A stretch of DNA of 64,000 nucleotides. Origin: Sipunculus nudus. Its lineage: Eukaryota; Annelida; Sipuncula; Golfingiida; Sipunculidae. Every line of letters begins with the position of its first letter. Position 1 is the first letter of the stretch. The position numbers and the translations under genes are program-made. The notes under the pieces were generated by a model. The model was not told where the DNA came from. It searched no databases and saw nothing but the letters and a program-made list of their open reading frames with translations. The stretch is from the NCBI GenBank assembly GCA_026874595.1, contig CM049317.1, positions 11,070,382 to 11,134,381 of the forward strand, given 5' to 3'. Shown in pieces: positions 36,261 to 47,822 of the stretch.

Positions 36261-39200
36261 GTACTTTCCGACAGAAATAAGGGACAGCCACGGGTAAGAC
36301 ACACACAGTGTCCAGATGAAGTGACCAGGCTGTCCCTATCCTTAATTTTCACTGACCAGTGCCTCCTATATAGCTCAATTATCGCCGATCCAGTTATATT
36401 CACTAGACAGGCACCTAAAGGTCCCAGACTGGTCACGTGACACATGGGCGAGGTCGAAAGGTCAACGTCTGGCGCCTGGGAAAACGCATTTAGCTGTGGG
36501 GTGGCAGGTTCCAAGCAGGAATAATTAAATACAAACAAGTAAGGAAACAGGCGTTAAAAGTCATATTTGTCAACAAATCAACATTTTCATATACCATATG
36601 AACACAAATGATGTCTCATGAGTGATTTTCTTGATCTTTGTGGCGATATGTATGTGTAAACACAGACCAGACATATCGTTTCCACCCCTGCATTCTGAAC
36701 ACATGGAAGCTATCCATGGGATTCCCCTTTAAACCTTGACATGGGTGAATGCGTGCTGATAGGAATGGGGAGTTACAGCGACAACAAAAGCTTATCCTAA
36801 TCTGTTTAAGAGTACAATAAATTATACTGAACAACGTTTGTAAAGCCGTGGTATCCGATTACAACTGTGTGAATGATCTGGGTTTCTCCTACTAGAATTA
36901 TTTTGAAAAATATAGTGAAAAATATTGCTGAAATATTAATACCGAATTCATATTTGAGTCCTACTCGATCAGCTCTGTCAAGCCATGTGCTAGCAAAAGC
37001 GCAGTCACTGAGCAGGGTTAGTTTTAACTACAGGCCTCTAGCGCAATCAATTCTTATTTAATTTTTCTTTCTTGTTTTACATTCCCGAATGGAGGCTGAA
37101 TGTTTGGGCTAGGTTAGTCTGTTTCCTAAAATCCTATAGTTATATTTTCTGCTCAACTATGTAACTTTGTAAGCTAAACAGGACAAAATTATGTACTAAG
37201 ACATGCATAAATTGTCAGAGAGCACGTGCAATGAAGTTTTATCGAGGGAAAAAGAAAAATGGTTAAATATGAGAATAATTGTTACTCGATATAATAATTC
37301 AAAATTATATAAAAAATAATTTATGATTTGTTTTACTGTTAAATGAACCACTTAAAGTGCTTCAACGCGATAAAGACAATTAACAGTGTTTACGGGAAAC
37401 TATACCATTTTCTAAGTAATCGGCCCTTTAAGAAATAATAAATGATCGATATACCACCTCAATCCAACATTAAATTTACTTATGTCAATTCACGCAGGGC
37501 CCATAAAGCCGCCTTTAGTAATATGAACTTAATCTGGTGACAAAAACAAACAAACAATGCTGTTTTTAAATCTAAATCATAAAGTCTAAATATATAAACT
37601 TTAAAAGAATTTAAATATGTCAAATTCTCAGTGCTAATTAAAATAAAATACATCGCACAATAAAAACAGCACCCATCGTTAGAATTAAGTCCATTTCATC
37701 TTTTTTTTTTGGTGAATCAAGCTTATCTGTATCAGTATCACTCGAATAAACAGACACAAATAGCTGTCTATACATTAAAAATCAATAACGTCTATTTTTT
37801 TATTAATTTGTTTTATATGTTCATATCCACATAAATGTATAAAACGACATGGCATTTATCCCCCCCCCCCCCCCCCCTTTTTTTTTTTTTTTTTTTTAAT
37901 TGCTTTCTTTATATTTCTTACAAGCAGTGACACGTTTTTCTCTTCCAGACACGTTGATTGTATCCATGAAATCTACCAGTACCAAAATGCTCACTGGTCT
38001 TAGGAAATACAATCGATGCTTGCACTGTGGCTTAGCCGCACTCAGTCACACTCAAACAGAGATTCGCAATGGACTGAATGGGGTATAAATGTTGTCCATA
38101 TTTTTGTGTTCAGCGTAAACTTGCTCTGGCGTGATGCCTTGATCAAACACAACAACGGTTGGTTAAATTTGTATACTGTAGCGACTCTGTTACACCGAAG
38201 GCCGCCGGAGGCAATCCTGAATGCATTTAAAATTAAAATGTCGGATATTCTAGCTGTGTATGATTTTCTTTGTATTCATTCATACTGCCTATTTGCAGAA
38301 TTATTGTCACTGGGTTAAACATTTTGTAAGAAATGTGCGCCATAATGTAAAATCATACTGACCCTCAGCTAATACTGGTTTTACTCGCGCGTACAAACCA
38401 TACAACGGATAACCCGCTGGGTCACCGTTTCGGAGGAATTTCGGATTTTAGTACTTTTTTAGAACTGCCAAACTCTCCCTGTGTCATGTTCCGTTTCTGC
38501 TGATTTGGAACAAATCGACATGGACATATAGTTTTAGTAGTATATAGACAGATAGATATCGGGGAGTTAATATAAGGAGAAATGCAAGGGGGGGGGGGGG
38601 GGTCAACATGTGTTTTGCCTTGGCCGTCGTCTTAATCAAAACGTGTATATTTAGTTATATATTAAAAGAACCAGCGATATAAATTGTTTGGTTGGTGAAA
38701 TCAGAAAGAAGCTGGAATCTGGAAAGAACCTCTTGTTTAAGATTAGTTGGGTTTTGCTTTTATTTTACATGCATCATTTGGGATGTAATAAAATATCATT
38801 CTTTGTCGATTGACCTGAACACTCATTGAAAGTCGTAGCCGGTAGGTGTCGCCAGTATGGCGAAAATGGTCTGGTTTAATACCCGCATATTCAAATTCTT
38901 AGTACATGTATATAGTTGATCTTGTTGTATGTTCTTCTCTGCTGGCTGGAAATTATAATTACAAATACAGATAAATTAGAATACCGGTTTCTTGTGACGG
39001 GATTGAGCACATTTATGAAATGGTTTATTTTTGTCGAAAGGAGTCAGGATCGAGTAATGAATGCATTTTCATTCTTACTGAAAGTAATAAGCAGACATTT
39101 TCAGCTGTGGCCATTCCAGACAGGTTTCCTTGTGCAAATCAAGATGATAACACGACCCAGTCAAACGAAAATTTGTTGACACGGACGGCGCTAACACGAC

Positions 39201-39929
39201 CTTAGGATAATGTCAACCTCTTACCCTGTAATAGAAAATGTCACTCATATCATGCGCATGACACATGGAGTTAAATTCATAACCTTCAACTTAACGTACA
39301 CTATATATATACACTATAAAGGGATGAAATGTAACGCATGTTTCAGCTCAGACCCGCCCACCTGTCACATAATTTATATGTACACATTGTATGGTCTCCG
39401 ACGAGCACACACGTACACACACGAACCCCTTTTCCACCTTCTAGGTCCGCATTTGGATTTTTGAAAACCTATGAACGGCGAAAACCGTATAAGGTCCTCA
39501 ATTTGAAACCCGTAAAAAGTGTTACGGGGTCTTTAAAGAGACCCAAAACTGCCTACACACACGTCCACATGCACGCATCAACAAACAATACAGTGAAAGA
39601 AACAGAGGACAGTTTCCACAGATTTGCTTTACCCGTGAAGGTATAAAATTCTTATTTAACACTAATTTGAAAGTGGCGATATTGATATTACAGTATAGCT
39701 CTTATTTCACACTGAAACTTATAGGTTCAAATTGATTTATAACAGTATGTGCATCATCTCACGTTATTAGTTCATTTGGCTGTATTCGAAAGATTTTCAG
39801 CAAAACCATCCGGTACACGGGTTTAATCTTTGCAGTTCACCTGTGTTATACGTTGTTATGGTCCAGTGTGTCCGTAAACACAGTCCACGGGTGTCTGTTT
39901 ACCATAACAAGACTGTTAGTCCGAGCTTA
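36261..39929. other. Intergenic sequence upstream of BMPR2-like gene
   Basis: This stretch is mostly unique. A poly(C) run followed directly by poly(T) lies at 37861-37898. A G run of about 18 lies near 38587. A palindromic segment at about 39850-39915 (TTGTTATGGT paired with ACCATAACAA) may be a small MITE. Open frames of up to about 100 codons at 38016-38318 and 39338-39646 match no family I know and lack convincing splice or start context. Confidence 0.45.
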
Positions 39930-40530
39930 TAATAATAATCATATATAGTATTTATATAGCGCCAATTCTCCGATTGTCGGACTCACAACGCAATTCATAC
40001 ACACACATATACCCACATACAATTTCATGGAAATCTTTTCCCTGTGCCTAACCAAAGAAAAAAAATTATAGATATTAATTACCAAAAGCTTTCTGAAAGA
40101 GATACGTTTTAAAATTAGTATTAAGTGATACAAGAGTCGGTGATTTTCAGAGTGTAATAGGAAGTGAATTCCAGACTTTTGGGGTTAAGAAACTGAAGGA
40201 ACATTCACCGACTTTCATGTTACACTTTGGTACTTTAAGAAGATTTCCGCCAGCCGAGCGCAGCGTATACGCAAAGGCCGATAGGTTTTAATTTTTCTGA
40301 CAAAGATGATAGAAGTGAGCGATCAAAATGACGGTCAACAAAACAGCAATTTTGTATTGTACGCGGTACTTGACGGGAAGCCAATGGAGCTGTTTGAGCA
40401 GCGGTGTGACGTGGTCGGTCTTACGCTTCTTAAAAATGAGAAGCGCAGCATTATTCTGGACCATATGTAGCCGCGAGACCTGCTCTGCCGGTATTAAGAA
40501 AGAACTGAATTACAGTAATTCAGGCGAGAT
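39930..40530 (-). mobile_element. Decayed L2-type LINE, 3' end (RT C-terminus and tail)
   Basis: On the minus strand, frames read VQNNAALL, then TPLLKQLHWLPVKYRVQYKI, the conserved block after the reverse-transcriptase domain of L2/CR1-type non-LTR retrotransposons. Further on come TPKVWNSLPI and FKTYLFQKA, the family's final conserved motifs. Frameshifts and stop codons break the frame (for example after the LHWLPV block, and upstream of VQNNAA). It finishes with GGCGCTATATAAATACTATA, the tail typical of L2 elements. It is 5'-truncated, as is usual for LINEs, and non-functional. Confidence 0.85.
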
Positions 40531-42318
40531 ATTACACACAAGAAGAAATTAACATAACAATGAGAAAAAACATGAAAGAAGAAACTCGAAAGAAACACTG
40601 AAAAGCTTGATTCATGAGTTGCGCGGTACGTCCACAAGGTGGCGTGTGCGATATGTGTATGTTTTGCGCCCCTGACTGCGCCCGACGTCTGTAAATGAGG
40701 AAGCCAACGGTTTAAGAGCGAAAAATGGACAGATACCGTAATATTTTAATGATAATACACAATGCACTGTGTATAATTAACAAACCTGTATAGACTGTAT
40801 TTGCTGTTTATTTAATATACCTGGTATTTGAATAGGTCCCTTTTCGGTAATTGCATGAAAACTGCTTTTGAACACATCATACTAACTATTGTCATAAAAG
40901 GTGAAATATACTGAACAATGCATGCACTTCATTCAGGTGTACGCATTTTTGTAAAATTAAACTGTATAATCAAGGCGTATTTCGTTTAACTGAGTTAAGA
41001 ATATTTGCTTCATAAAAAATTATTATAAATGAGACGTTTTCTTTAACTACTGCACGTATCACTGATAATAGGCTACTGAACTGTTCTAAGTCACTGCGCC
41101 AATTACCCTGTCGTTCCCCGAAATCTCAGTTATATCTGTTTATATATCATCATCGAGGCTATAATTCACGATTAAACAACCATGTGTTAGTCTTGGTGCG
41201 GTTTGTTTGTTTCCAAGATAAGGGACTGTGCCAATGTATAGATAAATGACTGTCCCTGTATAGGCCTATAGTCACTAAGGTCGAAGGTATTCGTGTCCAG
41301 GGTACTGTGTTACTTTGTAACAAGTTAACATTTGAAAATACAGCTAGATAACCGGACGACCACAGTTATACATTCTTACAAAATTAGATTAAAATTAACA
41401 GTCTTTGCACCCAACGATGTTTTCAATGGCTTTTTTTTTTTTCCTTCATAAGGTCCGTACAAGGTCACTCGGGAACATCACTGCCCTCTTTCGGTAAAAT
41501 TCTACACTTCATGTTTGAGGTGAACTATAATAGACATTTATCCAAGATATAGTCACACCATTATACTAGTATATAATTAGCAACAAAACTAAAAACAACT
41601 AAAAAAATATGTAAAATAAATTATACATATAGAAAACTGAATAAATTAAAAAAAAAATGGTTAATAATCATAATATTTAAATGGATAAATAAAATAATTA
41701 AATAAAATTTTAGAAATTGTATTTATATACTAACAAATGAAAATTCTATCCACCAATCAATCCCTCCATCTATCGGAGATGGAGACCAAAATATACAGCG
41801 TACGAGCGATTTTTTGATTAAAAATAACTGATTGGGAAAATGTGTGTAAAATGTCTCCAACTTGCAAGAGGGATACAAAAATGGGCGACATTCCCTGAAA
41901 AGTTCATTTGAACAGCGAAACATTTTCTTGATATAGAATTCTTTATGGCCAAGCATACGTATTCCAAATCTTATTATTTTATCATATAACAAAACCACAC
42001 CTATGAAAAAAAATATTTATATAGATATAAATATTAATTAAATAATTATATAAAATATATATATATATAATAATTATATAAAATAGTTATATATTTATAT
42101 TCATTTACGTGAAATTCATGATACATTATCTAAAATTTAATTCTAAACATACATACATATACGCGAGCGTGTGCATTATTTGTTCAACATTCAGCTATAT
42201 ACGCCCCTGATTTTATATCAAAACATATCTGTCCGAAACAGAATGTGCACATTCTTCTTATTTGATTAGATAAGACACACAGACCCAGACTGAGACATGT
42301 AAAATGATATCTACCAGC

Positions 42319-42349
<31 letters not shown>

Positions 42350-42664
42350 ATGACCTTCGCATCTGAAATGGGTGAACACTGACCAGTAACCACTTATTAC
42401 AGCCCTATCTCCATGAATTTAGCTCAAGTGGAAATCACCTGAAAGATCTGAATGACCGGGTCTCCACGCGTCGGAACGCAAGCTAATTAGACTGTCGACT
42501 TTGGGGGTTGACATGTAGGGTATACGACCTTGGTCTGTCTAAAAGGCAGAGATGAAAGTAATACGGCAGTGAATGTAGTGTGCGTGCAGCCGAAAAAGCT
42601 ATTTATATATTCTGAACCTATATTTTAAACCAATTGATATACACATGTATATAGCACTGGTCAG
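40531..42664. other. Intergenic sequence, unique and AT-rich
   Basis: No supported gene. It includes an (A)25 tract at about 42319-42343 and long TA-rich stretches at 42000-42100. No transposon ends were recognised before 42665. Confidence 0.5.
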
Positions 42665-42720
42665 TCAGGAGCGGCTCCAGGATTTAAGAAAAAAAAAAAA
42701 AAAAAGGGGGGGGGGGGTTG
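42665..42720 (+). mobile_element. Possible hAT 5' terminus (partner end not found)
   Basis: CAGGAGCGGCTCCAGGATTT followed by poly(A) and poly(G) resembles the outer end of widespread hAT-type elements. No matching right terminus or 8-bp duplication was found, so it may be truncated. Confidence 0.35.
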
Positions 42721-43657
42721 TTCCAATACAGGAGGACTCATAATACTTAAATCATGTTGTTTCACACAGCTCACAGAATAAAGGTCATAGTGACATTATT
42801 TTGGAGGTCAAGTTAGACATTAAAAAGACTCCCTTTATATAAAGGAAGACATTTCAAGAGCCAACAGTTAAAATTTATGACCTGTCTGACTTTCTCGGTG
42901 CCCAAAATTAGGTTTTCTGCTCAAAGCTCAGAGAATATAGGTCACAGTGACCTATTTTCAGGATTCAAAGGAGACCTAATTAATTGTCAAGGACCCCCGT
43001 GGATGTCATATTAGAAGGTTCTAGGTCCATGCCTGCCATTTGGTGCCATGCCTAGGCTTTGGTCAAGTACATGTACTTGAACTTAAATACAAATATCTGA
43101 GTACTTGCCCTGTACTTGTACTTGGCACTTTTTACCAAGTGCAGTACTTGTACTGTACTTGTACTTGCCAAAAATGTACTTGAAAAATCAAGTACTAGTT
43201 AAGTACAAGATTAAAAAATAGCTTCTTACCATAAACACAGCATGAGGAAACCTTGTGATGTTCTGAACTTGTGATGTTCTTAGCACTATGACAGACTGAT
43301 AGAAATTTGTTTGCCAGCTAGATCTCTGTCATGAACTGCACACATTATAATCCTGAGGCTTGATACTAATAGGTGAACAAGTTAGTGACTAAATGGAGGT
43401 AATGGCAGCATGACCCGTGCGTAGATCTTCTGAGTAACCCTGTGCACCCCTCTAGGCTATAAGCCATGGTAATTGACTCAAATGAGTAGGTTTAGATTGT
43501 AATGAGTAAATTCTGACTTGAGTTTTCATAGCTGATGGCAGCAGTCTCTGTGAGCAGAACTTCTGAGAAACCCTGTGCACACCTCCAGGCTAATTAGCCA
43601 TGGTAAAGTGTATTTACTGCATTGTTAAGTAGCTTAATCTTTAAAACTTCAGAATAT

Positions 43658-43714
<57 letters not shown>

Positions 43715-44604
43715 GTTTATTATACATAATTAAAGAACATTCAGAACATTTTTGAGTGTTTTCTTTATCTGAATCAATTGAATGATAATAGTTCTTGTAC
43801 TTGTACTTAAGTACAGACCTGCTGTACTTGTACTTGTACTTAAGTACACCATTAAATTTCTATACTTGTACTTGTACTTGTGAGAAACTGAAGTACTTGT
43901 ACTTGTACTGAGTACAGACCCCTGTACTTGACCCAAGCCTGGCCATGCCCGACTCTACAGTTGCTCATATATTTGTATAGCTGCTTGCAGAATATAAATT
44001 ACTATGGCCTACTTTCAGGTTGCAAAGGAAATTTGTCCAGAAACCCCTTGGCTGTTGTGTTATAAGATTCAATGCCTAACAGTTACAAATTGTCCTGTCT
44101 GTCAGGTTGTTCAAAATCATGTTTCTGGCCAATTGCTCACATAATATAGGTCATCATGACCAAATTTCAGGTTCCCAAGAAAATTTAAATTTGCTCAAGA
44201 ATTAGTAGATTGAAGGGCTAACGGATTCAGTTTATGCACATCTGATTTCCGGTGTGCTCAAATCATGGTGTTTTTCCATAGCTCACAGAATATAGGTCAT
44301 AGTGACCTAATTTCATATTTCAATGGACAGTTATCTCCCTGAATGTCAAAATAGAAAATTCTAGGCCAAATGGATACAATGTGTGCCCTGTCTGACTCAC
44401 TAGGTGCTCAAAATCATGTTTTCGGCCAGTAGCTTGCAGAATATAGGTCACCATGACCTAATTTAAATTTTAAGGTTTCCGAGGAGATATGCCTAGGATG
44501 TACAATTTTCCTGGATGTAAAATTAAAAGTTCTAGGTCTAACGGTACAATTCTGTGCCCTGTTATTGTCTGGACTGCTTCAATTGAAGGTCTAAAAAATA
44601 AAGA
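42721..44604 (+). repeat. Degenerate ~190-bp tandem array (family H core type), interrupted by hAT
   Basis: Successive units share ATAGGTCACAGTGACCTA, TTAGAAGATTCTAGGTCC-like and TTTGTGCCCTGTCTGACT-like segments, the same module type as at 48-52 kb. Units are old and diverged. The element at 43053-43941 is inserted within one unit, between the TTCTAGGTCC segment and the following GACTC segment. No clear 5' or 3' element ends bound this array. Confidence 0.6.
43053..43941. mobile_element. Non-autonomous hAT-like element with GTACTTG subterminal repeats
   Basis: It is flanked by an exact 8-bp direct repeat, GCCATGCC, at 43045-43052 and 43942-43949. The TIRs TAGGCTTTGGTCAAGTAC and (right end reversed) CAGGCTTGGGTCAAGTAC match at 16 of 18 positions. 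Inside both ends GTACTTG is repeated many times on either strand, as expected for subterminal transposase-binding repeats of hAT elements. A (TA)n microsatellite lies at 43662-43712. No transposase is encoded. An open frame through the right-hand repeats is low-complexity (Y/S/T) and spurious. Confidence 0.78.
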
Positions 44605-44606
44605 AA

Positions 44607-46094
44607 ACTAGATGTGTCGGAACGACACGAATGCCCCCGCCTGGGGCAAATTAGAAACATTTGTTAAATTTTGTAAAATTTTTTAAGTTCAGGAAGTGTT
44701 GTATGGTCAAAAGTAGGTCAACAAGGGCCAAAGGCAAACTTGATCTGTAAAGGGTCATTATCAAGCAACACACCAAAAATCAGGCCAGTATCTGCAGGCA
44801 TTGTGAAAAAAAGTCCAGATATGTGCATTTTTCATGAAAATTTCTGTCTTTCATGAAATTTTCTATGTTCAGGATCTGTCATATGGTGAAAAATAGGTTA
44901 ACTGGGACGAAACGCGAACTCGATCTGTAAGTAGTCATTATGCGCCCACAGACCAAACATTAGGCCAGTATCTGTAAGCATTGCATTGCGAAACTAGAAT
45001 ATTAGCAAAAGTTGATAATCATTTATAAATTTAAATTGGGGAGGTATATACCATGTTTCATAACAATCCACCAAATGCTTCCTGAGAAATAAGCTCCTAA
45101 GTTTTTTACATCCTCACTGATGAAATAAAATTCCAATGGTGAATCCTTTTAGAGATATCCCGCTCACAAGGTAAAAGTTAACAGACGCGGAACGGACGGA
45201 CGGACGGACAGACAGATGGACAGACGGACAGCTTGGGTGACGACAATAGCCCATCAGCCTATGAGCTGAGGGCTAAAAACGGCTGTACATGTGTATTTGT
45301 CATGAAAATTTCTATTTTTCATGAATTTTTCTAAGTTTAGGAGCCGTAAAACGGTCAAAAGTAGGTCAACCGGGACGAAACGCGAACTCGATCTGTAACT
45401 GGTCATTATCTGCCCACACACTAAAAATCAGGCCAATATCTGCAGGCATTGCAAAGAAAAGTCCGTACATGTGTATTTGTCATGAAAATTTCTATTTTTC
45501 ATGAAATTTTCTAAGTTTAGGAGCCGTAAAACGGTCAAAAGGAGGTCAACCGGGACGAAACGCGAACTCGATCTGTAACTGGTCATTATCTGCCCACATA
45601 CCAAAAATCAGGCCAATATCTGCAGGCATTGCGAAAAAAAGTCCGTACATGTGTATTTGTCATGAAAATTTCTATTTTTTATGAAATTTTCTAAGTTTAG
45701 GAGCCGTAAAACGGTCAAAATTAGGTCAACCGGGACGAAACGCAAACTCGATCTGAAACTGGTCATTATCTGCTCACACACCAAAAATCAGGCCAATACC
45801 TGCAGGCATTGCGAAAAAAAGTCCGTACATGTGTATTTGTCATGAAAATTTCTATTTTTCATGAAATTTTCTAAGTTTAGGAGCCGTAAAACGGTCAAAA
45901 GTAGGTCAACCGGGACGAAACGCGAACTCGATCTGAGACTGGTCTTTATCTGCCCACACACCAAAAATCAGGCCAATATCTGCAGGCATTGCGAAAAAAA
46001 GTCCGTACAACTGTTTGATTTCGGAATGACGGAATGACGGAATGACGGACATGGGTAAAACTATATGCCCCGGCCACTTTGTGGGGCATAAAAA
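44607..46094 (+). mobile_element. Helentron-like element with 180-bp tandem core, family C, copy 2
   Basis: Same ends as copy 1: start ACTAGATGTGTCGGAACG with TGCCCCCGCCTGGGGCA, and an intact 3' hairpin ATGCCCCGGCCACTTTGTGG then GGCATAAAAA. Four core units (from about 45288) repeat with an exact 180-bp period and high identity. A separate small element is nested at 44994-45279. Confidence 0.78.
44994..45279 (+). mobile_element. Small Helentron-like element, family D, nested in family C
   Basis: It interrupts the C-family core after TTGCGAAA; the core resumes at GTACATGTGTATTTGTCATG. It starts ACTAGAATATTAGC, contains an (ACGG)/(GACA) tract at about 45190-45232, and ends with a hairpin region TAGCCCATCAGC then TATGAGCTGAGGGCTAAAAA. 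The host sequence on both sides matches neighbouring units, so the insertion is clear. Length is about 286 bp. Confidence 0.7.
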
Positions 46095-46587
46095 ATCCGT
46101 AAAAGCACAGATGGCTCCAACAGTTTTCATGACATGATGAAACACTCCATGCTCAATATGTATGGAAATAACATAGCCATCAATGTATCAGTTATTCTGA
46201 TACTGGAGCTTTTGTATCATATTTTTAATTATTCTGGGGGTACTTATGAGCCCCATAGCTCGGAAAATATAGGTCGCAGTGACCTTATTTGAAGTTTCTA
46301 AGGAGATTTTAAACAACCTCTGTGGGTGTTCAGAAAGAAGCTTCTAGGTCCAGCAGTTACAATTTGTGCGCACCGTCTGACTCACTGGGTGCTCAAATCA
46401 TTTTTTTTTTGGTCTGTAGATAGCAAAAATATAGATTATCATGACGTAATTTCAGGTTTACCAAGGAGATTTCCCTAGGACCTCACTAAGTAGTTTCTAG
46501 GTAAAACAGTTAAGGTTTGTGCCCCATTAATGTCCAGCCTGCTTCATTGAAAGGTCTCAAAAAGAGGAAAAATATGTGTAAAAATTA
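46095..46587 (+). repeat. Single degenerate H-core type units
   Basis: Two diverged units with TTCTGGGGGTACTT, ATATAGGTCGCAGTGACC-like and TTTGTGCGCACCGTCTGACT-like segments. They belong to the same module type as the arrays at 42.7-44.6 and 48-52 kb. No element ends were seen. Confidence 0.5.
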
Positions 46588-46905
46588 GAACAAGGCCTAC
46601 AGGCCTAATGCGAACCCGTGCAATGTGATATACATAAGGTATAATGCTTCCATGCTGGACTGATACTTTTCAAGTACATGTGTGACAAGTATATGTACAA
46701 TGCAAGCACTGAACATTTTGAACCTGAGTGCATGCACCAATTACACAAATATCACAGCTAAAATACTGGCATAGGTGCACAGAACACATAAATGAATGTA
46801 AGTGGCACCACCACTAACGAAAAAGGCATTAAAGATGTATGGACATGTATGGACAATTTCAGGCTTCAAACCACTCTTTGGCTATGTGCACAGATGCATG
46901 AAACA

Positions 46906-47040
46906 ACTAGATACAGGTAATCGAAAGCGGCTACGTATACCCGCCGAAATCAGAGTAATACAGGTGAAGTGAGGCATGGATTGAGTGGTAAGGGGAATAG
47001 AGTGAAATGGGTGTCTGCCACGTAAACATGATTGTAGGTT
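46906..47040 (+). mobile_element. Family E 5' end (partial)
   Basis: ACTAGATACAGGTAATCG then GTATACCCGCCGAAATCAGA matches the start of the family E element at 24882, including the following GTGAAGTGAGGCATGGATTG. The corresponding 3' hairpin was not found nearby; it may have been lost, or the boundary is blurred by the AGGTGGCACCACC units that follow to about 47460. Confidence 0.55.
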
Positions 47041-47822
47041 GCACCACCAGAGGCCAACACTGCAAATCACTCATGAAAAAAAGGGCATTAATTTATTCAA
47101 CAAAAACGGAAAGGTGAGTGGTGCCACGTGACTGATTTACGAGAAAATTTCCAAGATGGATGGACATGCCAAATTTCAGACCAATACCTTGTACTCCTGA
47201 GGTATAAGCAATTTTCACCAAAAGCGCATGTATGAATAGACACTTCAGAAAAACGATTGCAGATGGCACCACCAGTCTTAAGTACAAGACTGAGGAGTCC
47301 AAGATCTATGGATATGCACAATTTAAGGCCAATAATGCGAATCCCTCCCGAGAAAAGGGCATTTATTGATTAAAAAAAAAACAAAGGTAGGTGGCACCAC
47401 CTGTCTGTTTTTCGAGCAAACTTTCCAAGATGGATGAACATGCTTAATTTAAGAAATTTCAAATTTCAAGGTCTCTACTTGAAATAACTTTGAATTTAAC
47501 AGGCTTGCATTGACTTTTTAAAAATAATACAATCATCTTCCCATGAAAACACAACACCAAGCTGTTTTAGTAGTCAGACTGCAGCTCATAGGCCTCTTCC
47601 AATCCAGGCACTATGCCAAAGCTATTTTTTAGAGCTGACATCATCTTGGCTAATGGCAAAAATCCAGGCACTGGCAAATCTTGGTACTTCAGCCAATGGT
47701 CAACCAAGTCCTGCCATCTGTACATAAAAGTGGTTCCCAATTGAAATAACTTTGAAATAAATTTTCCCAATACAAAATGCTTTGCAGCTGACTTTTTATT
47801 AAAAAAAGAAATCGGGAGTATT

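Noticed and set aside
38016-38318. 100-codon open frame on the plus strand with a hydrophobic C-terminal part
   Set aside because: No family resemblance, poor context and no splice signals; length is within chance expectation.
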